From: Amborella trichopoda
Taxonomy: Eukaryota; Streptophyta; Magnoliopsida; Amborellales; Amborellaceae
DNA: 64,000 nt
Assembly: GCF_000471905.2 (NCBI RefSeq)
Contig: NW_006495906.1
Location: forward strand, 604,222 to 668,221
Reading direction: 5' to 3'
The translations under genes were made by a program, and so were the position numbers. Positions 31,000 to 42,960 of the stretch are shown piece by piece. The notes beneath the pieces are model-generated. The model saw only the letters and a list, made by a program, of their open reading frames with translations. It did no database searches and had not been told where the DNA came from. How positions within the stretch are numbered: the first letter of the stretch is position 1; every line of letters starts with the position of its first letter.

Positions 31000-33001
31000 C
31001 TTACTGTCACTAATTATACTAATTATAACTTGCTTTTATTCAATGTATAAAACCAATACAATGCTTTTGAGAATGAAAAACATAGGAAATATAAATACTG
31101 CAAACCATAAAGCAAGATACAGGAAGATTACCTTAACCAGACTTAATACCTCCCATACCGTGACTCAATCTCAAATCTTCCAAAAATGAGAAATCACTGA
31201 CAAAATCCCTTCATACAAAAGCTCTTCACAGAGTATGAGAGCAAAAATGCATGTAGACTACGAAAATCTTTATCAAATAAGCTTAATTTTTTAAGAACTG
31301 AAAAATGTGCCAGATTGACCTCAAAAAAATGAAAGGGCGGCATTTGGTGTTTTAAGAGTGCCTACCAAGTTTCGTCTAAATCCGATTAAGATAAAATTTA
31401 CATTTCCCAAAACCACTCTCTTTCATGCTGAAAAGTACCTCATAACTAGATCTATATTGTCAAGGTCTCAGATGAGTACCAAATCATCATCATTGGATCC
31501 AAAAGGTTTAGAAACCCCCAGATAATAATATATGGCTCATTTAGATGCTCCTGGACTATCCTAGGGCCAACTTACCCAAAATTGGCGTGTTTTGCATTAT
31601 TCACATACTGCCTCAATGAACCAATTTCCATTTTTTGAAAACTATTTTATTCAATTATGGGATTGATTTGTAAAGCTCATAACTCTCTCATCCGAAGGAA
31701 AATCGAGCCCAAATTTTGGTATGTGGTAGAGTTCATCAAGCTACACATTTTGATATAAGATATGGCTCAGAGTCGATACTCAGATTGAGAGGAATCGTAC
31801 AGAGAAATTGGATTTCAAAACTCATGTGTTGCAGAATTTTCAAATAGAAACATCCACCCATTTGAATGGGCATATCTTAAAGCTCCAACATCGGTTAGCT
31901 TCAAATGTAGATCTGTTGTGACCATGATTCAAAGGGCTTCAATTTGAAGTAGGATTTGTATGAGATTGGGGTCGGGAAGACACACAATTTAAGTTCGTAA
32001 GAAGGCACATTTTCTGGTCACCGGAATCTCATTTTCTAGCTGCCTCCAAAAATACAAAAGTGATCAAACGGGCACCAAATCAAGGGGTTTTCGTTGCAAA
32101 ACGGTCACCATGACTTCCCCTCAATTTATGATAAAGAAATTTGCCAAAAGCATGACGAAACAAGCTAGATCGAAGAGTCAAAGTTGCAAGTTTATGGATT
32201 TGATCGGATTTTGGGATCAAAGTCAAAAGATCGATTCAAGTTCAACAATAGATATCAAATCAATCATCTCGGCACAATGATCTTTTTCATGATGTTGGAT
32301 CGTTCGAAGGCTCGCTAGAAAGTGCCAAAAAGAGCTCCTAACCACAAGGAAGGGGCAAAACATTCATTTCCATGAAAGTTGGGAGGGGCAGAAGAATCAT
32401 TTGGCCGCAAAAACGAAATTCACTTTTTATTAAAACAATATATCTTTAAGCAATTTCATGTTGTTTTGATCATCCACCCATGTTTGGGGGAGATCATATA
32501 TAAGTTCATTTTCATTCATTTGTAACTTAAGGTGGAAAATTATTAAGAAACAGCTTTGAGCTAGCTCTTTTCTTGCGTTTGTGTCGTTATTTCCACCCAA
32601 GAGAGAGGAGAGATAAATATTTTGCAAGTGAGAGACTACCCCTGGATCATCTAACCCAAACCTTGGAATATACTACCCAAACCAACCTTGCCTTAGTTCA
32701 TAGTCCATACCACCCATAGTCCATACCACCAATTCTTCATCCTCGTAGACCACTTAACCCTAGTCCATACAACACAATTAACCCATCCATCATACTCCAC
32801 ATCACTTATATCCCATCTCAATATAGTCCATCCTAAGCCACACCCCTTACACCATCTTGGCCATTCAAGCTCAAGCCAACCGTACTCCCTAGTTCATTGA
32901 ACCTTGAAGAACCACACACATTAGCCTAGACTCACAATAAACCACACCCATTTGAACCCTCCTTTCAAGAGCCTCTAAAGGCTTTCGGGAGTGTACCTAG
33001 T
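31000..33001 (+). repeat. Diverged long Tat-type LTR (copy 5)
   Basis: It has the same order of motifs as the LTRs at 44734 and 61265 but at low identity: ctaccaagtttcgtctaaatccgat, cataactagatctata, aaaacccccaga-like block, then catccacccatgtttgggggagatcatatataag near 32471-32503, followed by a transcription-start-like region and gagagaggagagat. The U5 lacks the CT-rich hairpin array; instead it has cataccaccc/ccataccacc repeats at 32700-32770. Its right border coincides with the start of element A at 33002. The left border is uncertain. Confidence 0.5.
32471..32503 (+). promoter_or_regulatory. Conserved box and TATA of LTR copy 5
   Basis: catccacccatgtttggg at 32471-32488 is followed by tcatatataag (TATA at about 32495-32503). 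It has the same arrangement as in LTR copies 2, 3 and 4. Confidence 0.6.
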
Positions 33002-34120
33002 TGAAACACCTCATTTTAAATCTGGCAAATTATATGGTTTTCTGAACCCTTAAGACAATATTATCCTAGTATACCAAAATTAATTACCCTAAAACTATCC
33101 AAATACTCTTCCAATTTTAAGCAGAGCCCATGATCTTTCCAACGGTCCAAGAATCGATTGAATCAGACCTACGGTTAGAAAGATATAATAAATAACAATT
33201 TAGTCCCTGTGAGACCCAATTGTCGGGCTGCGGGTCGGGCTGTAATGGGCCTGACAGGCCCAGGCACGGGCTCATGACACAGTCAACGTATCTTATGATG
33301 CAGTAAACACGTTTTTTTTATTTAGATAAGGCTAAACCTTCAAGATAAATCCAAAACATTCCTAAAAAACTTAAAAAAAATTAGGAAAAATCACCTATTG
33401 AATATTATAAATACCCCCTCTCTCTAACCCAAAAGGAGAGAGAAAAAGTGACCAAAAAAACCTTAGAAATTCTTGAATTTAGGAAAATTACCCAAAAATA
33501 CCAAAAATACGAAAAACCCTTAGAAAATTCCTAAACATTTAGGAAAAATCCCCAAATGTCCCAAAAAATTAGAGAAAATCTCAGAATTTATATTCAACCT
33601 CTATAGATCACAAAACCCTTAGAATACTAAAGAAATTCTCCTCTAGACCCCGAGAAAGACCGACAGCTTTAGAGAAATCTCTAAATTGAAAACCCTAGAA
33701 ATGAAAGGAACCCTAGCCTCTTGAAGTCTTAACCCCCAAGACTGAGAAAAACTAGATCAAAACTATAATTAGGGCACAACAACCCTAACCCTTTATACCA
33801 GATATCTGTTGGTCAACATCTGAATCAGGGAGGCAAAGATAACCGGTTCTGATACGGGCGAGCCCTCGAAGGCTCGAGAATCCCGGGCCATCTGGCCCAG
33901 TTTGATGTTATTTCTTCCTCTCTCTTTCTCTTCTTTTTACTGTTTTGCTTCTTTTATTTATTTTTTATTTGTTAACTTGTCTGAAAAATTGTATTTTAAT
34001 GCTCTGGATCATGCTAGCTCTGCCACAAATTTGAGAGTAGATCTGCTCGTTTCCTAGCAAATCTGGCCTCATATCTGAATTCGATCTGTCCCACTTTCCC
34101 TAGCACTTTATTAACTGTTT
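33002..34120 (+). repeat. 5' LTR of element A (homologous part)
   Basis: It begins TGAAACACCTCATTTTAAAT and follows 41222 onward: ttatcctagta, tttccaacgg, gagacccaa, ggctgtaatgggc, ataaatacc, caaaaggagagagaaa, gaattctcctctaga, ttgttggtcaaca, gccctcgaaggctcgagaat, tgctctggatcatgct, gtagatctgctcg. A TATA box (tataaata) is at about 33406-33413. Similarity to the second copy stops at about 34120; the true LTR may extend further if the 3' copy is truncated. Confidence 0.78.
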
Positions 34121-35370
34121 TTCACTTTTTTCAGTCACAAAAGATCCTAAAAATTCGTTTGTGACCAGAATCTACTCCAAAACCCTGCTCTTTCCAGGCA
34201 ACACTGTCAGTGTCACCCAAATTCAAAGGTCTCAGAAACCACTAAAACTTTGTGGATCTGTTCTAGGATCTCTTTTGTGACTGAAAAAAAAAATTCAAAT
34301 CAAAGTAAAAAATTTAAAAATACAAAAAAAATATTTTTCAATTTAATATGAGCTTTCTGTTTTTACTTTATTTTAATTATTTCATCATAAAATTTTTTTA
34401 TTTCCTTCTTCTCCCAAGGTTAAAGTAGTCTTATTTCATCAAGATTAACGATATAAAAATATAAAAATATAAAATAATGAAAATAATATTTTTTTTGATC
34501 AACACCGGCCGCGTCACCCACCTTGCATGGGCGACACCAGTAGTGCCGCCTGGGCGACACCAGTAGTGAACTGCAAGTGTCCCAGAAACATTCTAGGACC
34601 CTACAGGATCTTTCCTGGGACTTTTGGCTCCCTGTTGACAAATGTTTTACCTAAAATAAAAATTTTAAAAATATAAAAAACTATTTTGCTTCATATGGAT
34701 CTATTTTATTTCTGCCCTTTTGATTTTATTTTAGATTGTTAATTTTGACTAAAATCATATTTTCTCTGCTTTCACCATGCTTAGTTTAACTGTGTCTCAT
34801 CAAAATTAAAAAGATAAAAAAAATTAAAAAATAAATAAATACATTAGGGTTTTTTACCCCTCCAAACCTAGACCCACTCTTGGTCCGAGCTGAGACTCGT
34901 GCACCATCTAGTCTAGATCTTAGTCTAGGTTTAGCATAGGTCTAAGCATAGAGTTTCCTCTAGAGCTAGACTAGGCTTACCCTAGTTCAGAGTCTAAACA
35001 TAAATCCATTGAGTTTAGCAAGTTTAAATTCCAGGTTAGTCTTAGCATAGGTCTTAGTTAGGGTTTTTGCTCCTAGAGTCAGTCTAGGTCTACCCTAAGG
35101 TGTCGAGTCTAGATCTCACTGAGTCTAGGAGTCATAACCTAAGATCATAGCAGAGCAAGGTCCAACCCTATGGCCTCAGCTCAATCTAGATTCAGAGAAC
35201 CTAGTCAGTCCGAGAGGCATCATCACAGTGCTCCCTCACAAATCATCCATAACACTCATGTCAGTGAGCCAACTCTCGACCCACATAGAACCAAACCTTA
35301 TTTTCAAAGCCACCATTAAGGCCACCCTTTAGAAGTCACAAACCAATAGATTGATAAGGTCTGTAATACC
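34121..35370 (+). other. Untranslated leader of element A
   Basis: No coding region. It is AT-rich, with an 18-bp motif tgggcgacaccagtagtg present twice (34528-34545 and 34551-34568). A stretch at about 34870-35170 is full of diverged ctagtctagatct/gtctagg motifs. No convincing primer binding site was found. Confidence 0.5.
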
Positions 35371-36304
35371 TTGAATAGTCAAGGGGTCAGGCCGGCGGCA
35401 ATCCTCCAAGACATAAGGGTAAATCTCAAATCCAGTCGGCACAACAAGAATAAGGCCCCGACCCAAATCTCTGAGTCAGTTGAACTCAACCGTGTGAACC
35501 TCGATGGTCAATTAGTAGCCCACCATTCCAATTTTGACAATCAGCTAGTTAGTGGGTGAGTGGGTTTATATACAACTAAGGAAAGTCTACCCAAGAAACC
35601 CATCACCAGTGAATGTCAGGGTTTTGATTTAACTCGATATAAATATAATCCTAAAGTGCATGCTTACTTCAAGACCTGCTCAATAGAGGATACACCATCC
35701 AGCGCACTCAATCTATGCAAGTCAAGGCAAAAGCTCAAGCATAAGGCCAAGTCCAAAGGTCCAGTTCTAATCATCACTCGAGCCCACGACTACCTAAAGG
35801 GAAGACTCCATCTGGTAATAGCTATGGCATTCCTTCACTCTTTCAGTCCAGTGTTGAGGCAAGAGAATAACCTACCCTAGGGATAGATCATCTAACCAAG
35901 GTCAGAGTTAGGTAGACCTAGCCACCCAAGGTCAGAGGTCTAGTCGTTATAATAGATTGAGTCGTCCATTCTAGTTAAGTTGTGATCTTATCCCGCAGGT
36001 CTCCTTGCGTGACCAAGTTGTGCAACCTCTGAGTAATGGGTATGCTCTGACCCAACTCAGCTTTAATGAGTCTACAAGTCGACGATTGGCACTTCAAGTT
36101 GAACCTCAGGCTCAGTCCTTGGGGCAACCCGCTGCATGGACCTAACAACAAGTTTATACGAGCCACATTACCACAAAGTCAGATTCAACAGATCATACAA
36201 CCGAGCCCGCTCATAGCTATAAAGACGGCTCAAACCGCTCGTATGAAACACCTTCAAGACTCTTTAGAGAACATGAGAATATGAGATTTCTCAACTCCTA
36301 AAGC
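35371..36304 (+). pseudogene. gag N-terminal region of element A (tentative)
   Basis: Frames 35371-35559 and 35560-35880 are abutting and read through in plus orientation with basic, asparagine/serine-rich sequence (NLKSSRHNKNKAPTQIS). A further frame at 36066-36284 continues in the same direction. Their place directly upstream of the gag core suggests gag N-terminal sequence, but I recognise no domain. Confidence 0.35.
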
Positions 36305-37179
36305 TTATGTATAAGAAATTATAGGACACTTAAAAGATCTACCTGTGGGATTTGTGATGCCACAGTTTAGAAGAAAATTTCTAAGGAAAGAGGATCTTGA
36401 GGCACACATCAACGCCAACTTATTGATGGTCCACACACTGCGAAACCGACCCAACCAACTTAAGTTCATGTTCTCGCGTAGCTTATCAGAATATTCATGA
36501 AGGATGACCCTCAAGCAACTCCTGACGAAATGTTCATGCAATTTTTCTCCCTCTATAGTGGAGGAAGACCAGGACCCATCACCCTTGGTGAGTTAACTTC
36601 CACCAAACAGAAGTCAGGCGAATCTCCTTCCCTATTTATAACTAGATTCAGAGAGGCCGCTATGTGGGATATGGAAACTCCACTCCCTGAAGCCGCAAAT
36701 GTAAACTTGACATTAGAGAACAATGACTCCAGAATATGTCACGTTCTTCAGTTAATGTTATTCTTAAAAACGTATCGCGGTATGAGCGAGCCAAGGAAGA
36801 TAAGGCCGCAGCCAAAAAACCCTCTCAAGAAGGGGAAGTGAACATTATCAAGAAAAGTAATCTTTTTGCAAACCAATCACAAGGAAAGACTAAAATTCAT
36901 TCTACCACATGGAGAATGCAGACTTCTACATCGAGGGAATTCACTCCCATTAATGAGCCTATGAGCGATGTCATAAAGAAGTTGCCTAAGGCAAGGCTCA
37001 TAGAATTACCGACCAAAGCCAAGATTCCTCCTTTTCATGGCGACGATACATCTCAATGGTGTGATTGGCATCAAAACTATGCCCATAACATTGAGGAATG
37101 TCGAACTTTCAGACATAGAGTTCAGGACCTCATTGATAATGGCACGATAAGTGTCAAAAGAAAGAAGCTGATGACATAG
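36305..37179 (+). pseudogene. gag core and zinc knuckle of element A
   Basis: Frame 36497-36841 has the gag core (GPITLGELTSTKQKSGESPS, LFITRFREAAM). After a frame change between about 36740 and 36841, frame 36736-37179 gives the Tat-type C-terminus: EFTPINEPMSDVIKKL, then CDWHQNYAHNIEEC and VQDLIDNGTI. The knuckle has C-X2-H-X4-H-X4-C spacing rather than CCHC, as is common in Tat gag proteins. Upstream of 36497 homology continues in another frame. The frame changes make this a pseudogene. Confidence 0.8.
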
Positions 37180-37306
37180 AAAAACCAGAAACTCTAGATG
37201 CTTTGACAAACAAATCTGATGTCAGCTTGATTAACTCTGGATAATCACAAGTTGTGCCAAACCTGAAGACCATCCACAAAGGACTTAGAGTATATGAAGA
37301 AATCAA

Positions 37307-38152
37307 TTGGAAAGTCCAGTAGATGAAAAACAAAACAAGCATAACCTTATCCAGGAGTTAATGACTAAAGATCAAAGCAACGAGGATGATCTTAGCTTCA
37401 AGCCCATAACTAAAGAAAGGGGAAAAGAATGGGGTATCTCGTATGAAATTTCACTCAAATGTACACTCTCAAAAGTGGCACAAGAAATCCCCATCATCGG
37501 GAACCACACTAGGGCATAAGAACCCTTCAACACGTACCTCCAAGTTAACACAATAAAGGATTCACACATGTGTGGCAACGAATCAAACTGGCAAGAGCAA
37601 TATGAACTCAAGCAAAAGCTCAACCAAGGTTTTAAAGCTACAGATTCCCAAGCCCATGACAACAAGAAAAATCTTAATCCTGAGACAATAACTAGTGAGG
37701 GGGCAAATGAGCAAGTGCTAAAAGGAATACCTTCACCCCACAACCTTGAGGACCGACCTAAGAGGGATCAATATGATGAGGACGACGTGTTAGAAATTCA
37801 TGTGATCCAGATCAACGAGAAGTCTCTCATTATGCTTCCAAACAAGAGGCTAACACCTCAACTATCAAAAGAAATCTTACCTTTGGAAATACTAAGGGGT
37901 CCACCTGGGCCACCTTCATCAGACTTCTTCGCCAACCCACCTATAAGGGATGACGAGCCAAGCTTAGAAGATTTAACCGAGTCACCTCTCGAGGTGAACC
38001 TAGTTTTAGATTATGGAGAAGCAAAGAGCCCAAATTTGACTATTCTCAAAGATTTGGCATCTTCACTAGAGTTGATAGAGCTGAAACCTTTGGAAATTCT
38101 AAAGTTGATAGAGCTAGAGTTGATAGAGCTAGAACCTTTGGAAATCCACTAA
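37307..38152 (+). pseudogene. Acidic spacer frames of element A
   Basis: Frames 37307-37519 and 37568-38152 encode acidic, leucine-rich sequence with short repeats near the end (LIELKPLEILKLIELELIEL). No enzyme motif is visible. They lie where a protease/RT precursor would be expected, so they may be linker sequence. Confidence 0.35.
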
Positions 38153-39806
38153 TCTAGGATCAAGAATTGGATATTGAACTCCGACCATGTTGCTTCCTCA
38201 AGAGGTAGACTCTCTAAAAATCATTAACGATATGAGCACAACTCTGATAATCGGAGCACCACCATATCAAGAGAATTCATCATGTGAAGAATAAGTTCCC
38301 AACGGAACAAAAAGCCCTGCAAGGACAACCCCATCAAAATATTAAATAGGGCAAATTCCTCTCATAAAGAAGATACAATCGAGGCAACTAATGAGATTGA
38401 CTTCTTCGTTGACTCCCAACATGCGGTAAGGTCATCTGATACCAACTTAATCACTCTTCTAGTGCGAGAGTCTCACCTAAGTTCGAGCACTGAGCAGGAG
38501 CTTACTACGGAGTTAACCTCTGAAAAATAATTTGAAATTTGCAATGAAAAAGATTATAAAAAAGGAGTTGGGTGATCACTCACCCCTTTCAAATAACTAA
38601 ATGAGGCATTCATGCCTCATATTTCAAAGGCATTAACATCTAATGTATAACATAGAATATTCTATTAATAGGAAAACCCTGATGAGCCTATCTGTCCATA
38701 TAGAAGACTGAGGGATTAGGAAACTGAGAGTGATATGTAGTCCCAAGGTCCAAGTGGAGCAGTTTAAAGGAAAAGTTCAACAGAGGCTCAACATTCATTG
38801 TCAAAGAGATTTTGGATGCCAACCTGGGTTAAGGGAAATCAGAGGAAGATCGATATTTGAACCTCCCGACCACTTAGAGAAGGAAAATATGATTGAATTC
38901 TTACATGATCTTAAGGTGAGTTGGAAAAAAAGGCTATAGTGCTGAAAAAAAAAAACAAAAAATTCCACTGGGCCGAAAATCTGAAAGGAACCCGAAGTGT
39001 AGGAAAAAAAAGGCTACCGGGCTGAACACCCAAAAGGGACTCTGAGGTGATGAAAAAGAAGAAGTTCTCTCCTTCTTTCTACTCTCCAAAGTCTTCTCTC
39101 TAAACATCTTCTCTTCCTCCCCCTGAGTCAAAGTGCTGTTAAAAGAAAATCAATAAACATTAGCCCGACGGAATATTATTGAGAACCTAGATCATCTGAA
39201 ACTTCAAAAGGTGAGTGGTGGAGGAAAGAAATAGGAAATCCAAAGAGATTCTAAACACTCAGGGACGGTATCTTGTATTTTCAAGACTTTGTTTCCCTCG
39301 AAACTCCAAAGAACTCTCATTGAATTGCAATACAAGAGTTGAGATTGGAAGATAAAGAACTACTTGATGATTCCTCATCCCGAAGATTTAAGCAACGATC
39401 CGATACGCTCACATAGGGACCACCAAAGGGGCCACAGGTGGCAAAACTATAAGGCCCATCCCTTTTAAAAGCCCTTTTTCAATCTGATTGCTAAAACCCT
39501 CTATTTTCAAAACCCTTTTAGAAAGCATTTCCTCCATCACTACAAGAGGTTAAATTGTCAGTCAATCTGGCCTCATTCTCGATGCCAACTTCCTATGCCT
39601 CTGGTGAAGGCTTGAAACTAGCCAAGTACTCCATGGTTGTAAGAATATAACTATCAACTACCATATATCGGAGATGGGTGAACCTCGTCAATCACGATAT
39701 TGGCTAGTTTGCGAGCATTTATCTCTATACTGGATCCCCTTAGGCAAAACGAGGCATGCTCATCCCCGTGTGTGCATATGATCTCCCAAAGTCCAATTAA
39801 AAAAAA
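38153..39806 (+). other. Interior of element A, no domain recognised
   Basis: A 70-codon frame at 38730-38939 and several shorter ones show no domain. The block around 38935-39060 contains two diverged copies of a segment (gctgaaaaaaaa ... gggccgaaaatctgaaaggaacccgaagtg / gctgaacacccaaaagggactctgaggtg). Confidence 0.45.
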
Positions 39807-40016
39807 CGTCAAACTTGTACGATGTAAAAGAGCCGAGATAGGATAAACATCAAACTCGTGTGACGTAAAACAGCCGAGACAGGATAAGCATGAAACTAGT
39901 GCGACATTAAAGAGCCGAGACAGGAAAAAAGTCAAACTTGTGCGATGTTAACAAGCCGAGATAGGAAAGATGTCAAACTCGTGTGACATAATAGAGACGA
40001 GGCAGATATCGGCTAC
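39807..40016 (+). repeat. 41-bp tandem repeat (five units) in element A
   Basis: Unit starts at 39807, 39848, 39889, 39930 and 39971 are exactly 41 bp apart. The consensus begins gtcaaactcgtgtgacgtaa and ends gccgagacaggataa. Non-coding. Confidence 0.95.
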
Positions 40017-40545
40017 CCCCGTATGACGTGAAAGGTTGGGTGTATACAAGGCACAACCACCATGTTTCAATGGAAAGACGTCAAACTTGTGGGACATAAA
40101 AGAGTCGAGGCAGGTACTGTCTATCCCCGTATGACATGAAAGGTCGAGCGTATTCAGGCCACAACCACCCTGTTTAACGGAAAGACGTCAAACTCGTACG
40201 AAGTAAAAGAGCGGAGACTGGTACCGTTTATCCCCGTATGACATGAAAGGTCGGGTGTATCCAGGGCACAACCACCCTGTTTCAATGGAAAGACGTCAAA
40301 CTCATGCGATGTAAAATAGCCGAGGCAGATATCGTCTATCCCCGTATGACGTGAAAGGTCGGGTGTATTCAGAGCACAACCACCCTATTTCAATGGAAAG
40401 ACGTCAAACTCATGTGACATAAAAGAGCCGAGGTAGGTATCGTCTAGCCCCGTATGACGTAAAAGGTCGGGTGTATTCAGGACACAACCACCCTGTTCGA
40501 TGGATTCCGTTTATCCCCGTATTGACGTAAAAGGGTTGGGTGTAT
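40017..40545 (+). repeat. 107/108-bp tandem repeat containing the 41-bp unit
   Basis: Unit starts (tccccgtatgac or gccccgtatgac) are at 40017, 40124, 40231, 40339 and 40447, and a shortened unit begins at 40514. Each unit joins a 41-bp monomer (gtcaaactcgtg ... gccgaggcag) to about 67 bp of new sequence (cgtatgacgtgaaaggtcgg, gcacaaccaccctg, ttcaatggaaa). This is a higher-order repeat derived from the adjacent array. Confidence 0.95.
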
Positions 40546-41208
40546 GGTCCATCACTGCATGATGCTAAACTACTTAGAGGGCATTATGGTTGCAGGAATT
40601 AAAACTACTAACCAACCTTATATTTCGAAATATCTCTCTTTTCAAAATTTTCACTATATGTACTTTAATTTCTTTGTTAAAATCATAACATGTCCTTGCT
40701 CTGGGTTCTATTTCAAATCTCTTCCTACTTTCAAAATTTCTAAAATGTCTTAAAAAAATGAAGGAGCTTGAACACCCGTATATGACGATTACCACATTGT
40801 CGCGATTGCCGCGTTGCTGCCTCATCTCTCACTTCGGGTTCAGCTAGACAAGTCTCTTCCTATAGAACGTCTTTTCTTAAAGAAAGCCAAAGGAAACCCT
40901 AAGGAGATCAAATAAAATGTCAAGGGTAAAAATTCAAACTACAAAACTCCCTGAAGTTAAGTGGCATGGCTAGAAAATCCAACTCAAGTTTCAAGCTTGT
41001 GTAACTCACCGACATCTCACGTCGAAAACCCTAGGAGGAAAAATGCCCCAGGTGGGTGAGCTTGGTGCGCCTCTTGACCACGTGGCCTCAAGAAAAAATT
41101 TAAAATGTCTGCTTTATCTTTGACGTTTGTTTCCCCTTGAAAGACAGGGAACGCCAAAATGTTTACTTCTTTGCCATGCATCTGTCCCTCGAAGGAGAAG
41201 GAGTACCA
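40546..41208 (+). other. 3' untranslated part of element A
   Basis: No coding domain. Frames on both strands (40544-40753 plus, 40574-40825 and 41017-41229 minus) lack recognisable similarity. Confidence 0.45.
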
Positions 41209-41221
41209 AAGAGGGGCAACT
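41209..41221 (+). other. Polypurine tract of element A
   Basis: aaagaggggcaact lies directly before the LTR start tagacaccccat. This purine run followed by (TG)TAGACACC is the usual arrangement in Tat-like elements. Confidence 0.75.
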
Positions 41222-42345
41222 ATAGACACCCCATTTTAAATCTAGCAAAGTTTATGGTTTTTTAACCTTTAAGACCACATTATCCTAGTAGACCTAGTAG
41301 AATTACTCCAAAACTACCCAAATCCTATCCAATTTGAAGTAGAGCCCAAGAGCTTTCCAACGGTCAACGAATCGCCTAAAGCGGACCTATGGATAAAACG
41401 ATATAACTAATGACTATTTAGTCCCTATGAGACCCAACTGTCGAGCAGGGCTGTAATGGGCTCGACAGGCCCAAAAGTGAGCTGATGACATAGTCAATGC
41501 ATATGATGATGTAGTCAATACATTTTCTTTAATTAGATAAGGCTAAAACTTCAAGATAAATCCAAAACATTTTGAAAAAAACTCCAAAAAATTTAGAAAA
41601 AATCACCAATTGAATCTTATAAATACCTCCTTTCTCTAACCCAAAAGGAGAGAGAAAAAGAGACCAAAAAAACATTAGAAATATCCAAAATTAGGAAATT
41701 ACCCAAAAATACCAAAAATAAGAAAAGTCCTTAAACATTTCCTAAAAATTTACCAAAAATCCCCAAAAATCCCAAAAAGTTAGAGAAAATCTCAGAATTC
41801 ATATTCAACCTCTGGAGATCACAAAACCCTTAGAAAACCAAGGAAATTCTCCTCTAGACCTCGAGAAAGACAGACAGCTTAAGAGAAATCTCTAGATTGA
41901 AAGTCCTAGAGAAGATAGAAATGCTAGCCTCTTGAAGTCCCAAGATTGAGAAAACCGACCTAGGGCAAAAAAACCATAGATCAAAACTAGAATTAGGGCA
42001 CAACAACCTAGATATAACCCTTTACAACAGATATTTGTTGGTCAACATCCGAATCAGAGAGGCAAAGAAGACCGATTCTGATACGGGCCAGCCCTCGAAG
42101 GCTCGAGAATCCCCGAGCCATCTGGCCCAGGTTGGCATTATTTCTTCCTCTCTCTTTCTTCTTCTTTTTACTGTTTTTTTTATTTTATTTATTTTTCAGC
42201 TGTTAACTTGTCTTAAAAATCATATTTTAGTGCTCTGGATCATGCTGGCTTTGCCACATATCTGAGAGTAGATCTGCTCGTTTCCAGACAAATCTGGCCT
42301 CAGATCTGAATTTGATCTCTCCCACTTTCTTTACCACTTTATTTA
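41222..42345 (+). repeat. 3' LTR of element A
   Basis: It is colinear with 33002-34120 with many substitutions, and the TATA box tataaata is at 41618-41625. The start reads tatagacacc, where the inferred ancestral form is tgtagacacc. Similarity ends at about 42345, in front of unrelated CT-rich DNA. Confidence 0.8.
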
Positions 42346-42710
42346 CATCTTTTTAATTAGTTTAAGGTGTTAAAATTTGAGAGATCTTCATCGGAAGATC
42401 TGTCAGATTTTCATCGTAAACACTAGTCGGAGGGTTCATGCCGTCACCTCACCTACCTAGGTACCGGGTCCATACTTCTCTTCTTCCTCTCTTATTCTTC
42501 TTCTTCTTCTTCTTCTTATTCATCCTTTTCCTCTTCTCCTTCTTTTTCATCTTTCTTTTCTTCGTTTTCTTCTCTCTTATTCTCTCTTCTTCTTCTCTTC
42601 TTCTCTTCTTCTCTTCTTTCTCTCACCCTCACGTTTTCTCTCTCTCTGCCAAGACAGTGGACTAGCCGCAGCCCCAGTTCCCTCTCCCCTTCTCTCTTTC
42701 TCTTCACTCT

Positions 42711-42770
<60 letters not shown>

Positions 42771-42960
42771 CTCACGTACTACGTCGTCTCTCTCGTTCGT
42801 CTCTTCTCTTCTCCTCTTTTCTCTCTTATCTCTCTCTTTTTTCTCTCTTATCTCCCTCTTTCTCACGCTCTCTCTCCCCCCCAAGGTTTAGAGGCCTAGC
42901 CGCTGCCCTAAGTCTCTCCCTCTCTCTTTTTCTCTCTTTCCTCGTCCTTTCTCACTCTCC
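42346..42960. repeat. CT-rich microsatellite block
   Basis: It is largely (CTT)n, (CT)n and variants, including an uninterrupted (CT)n of about 50 bp at 42717-42768. Long frames on both strands (42438-42665 plus, 42516-42884 minus) are composition artefacts. Confidence 0.85.

Larger units (their letters stand above)
33002..42345 (+). mobile_element. Element A: non-autonomous Tat-like gypsy retrotransposon
   Basis: Two similar LTR regions (33002-34120, 41222-42345), the second preceded by a polypurine tract, flank a 7 kb interior. The interior contains a Tat-type gag with a CHHC zinc knuckle, acidic spacer frames, and a tandem-repeat array near the 3' end. I could not find protease, reverse transcriptase, RNase H or integrase on either strand. 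It would need enzymes from a related full-length element. No clean target duplication was found. Confidence 0.75.
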
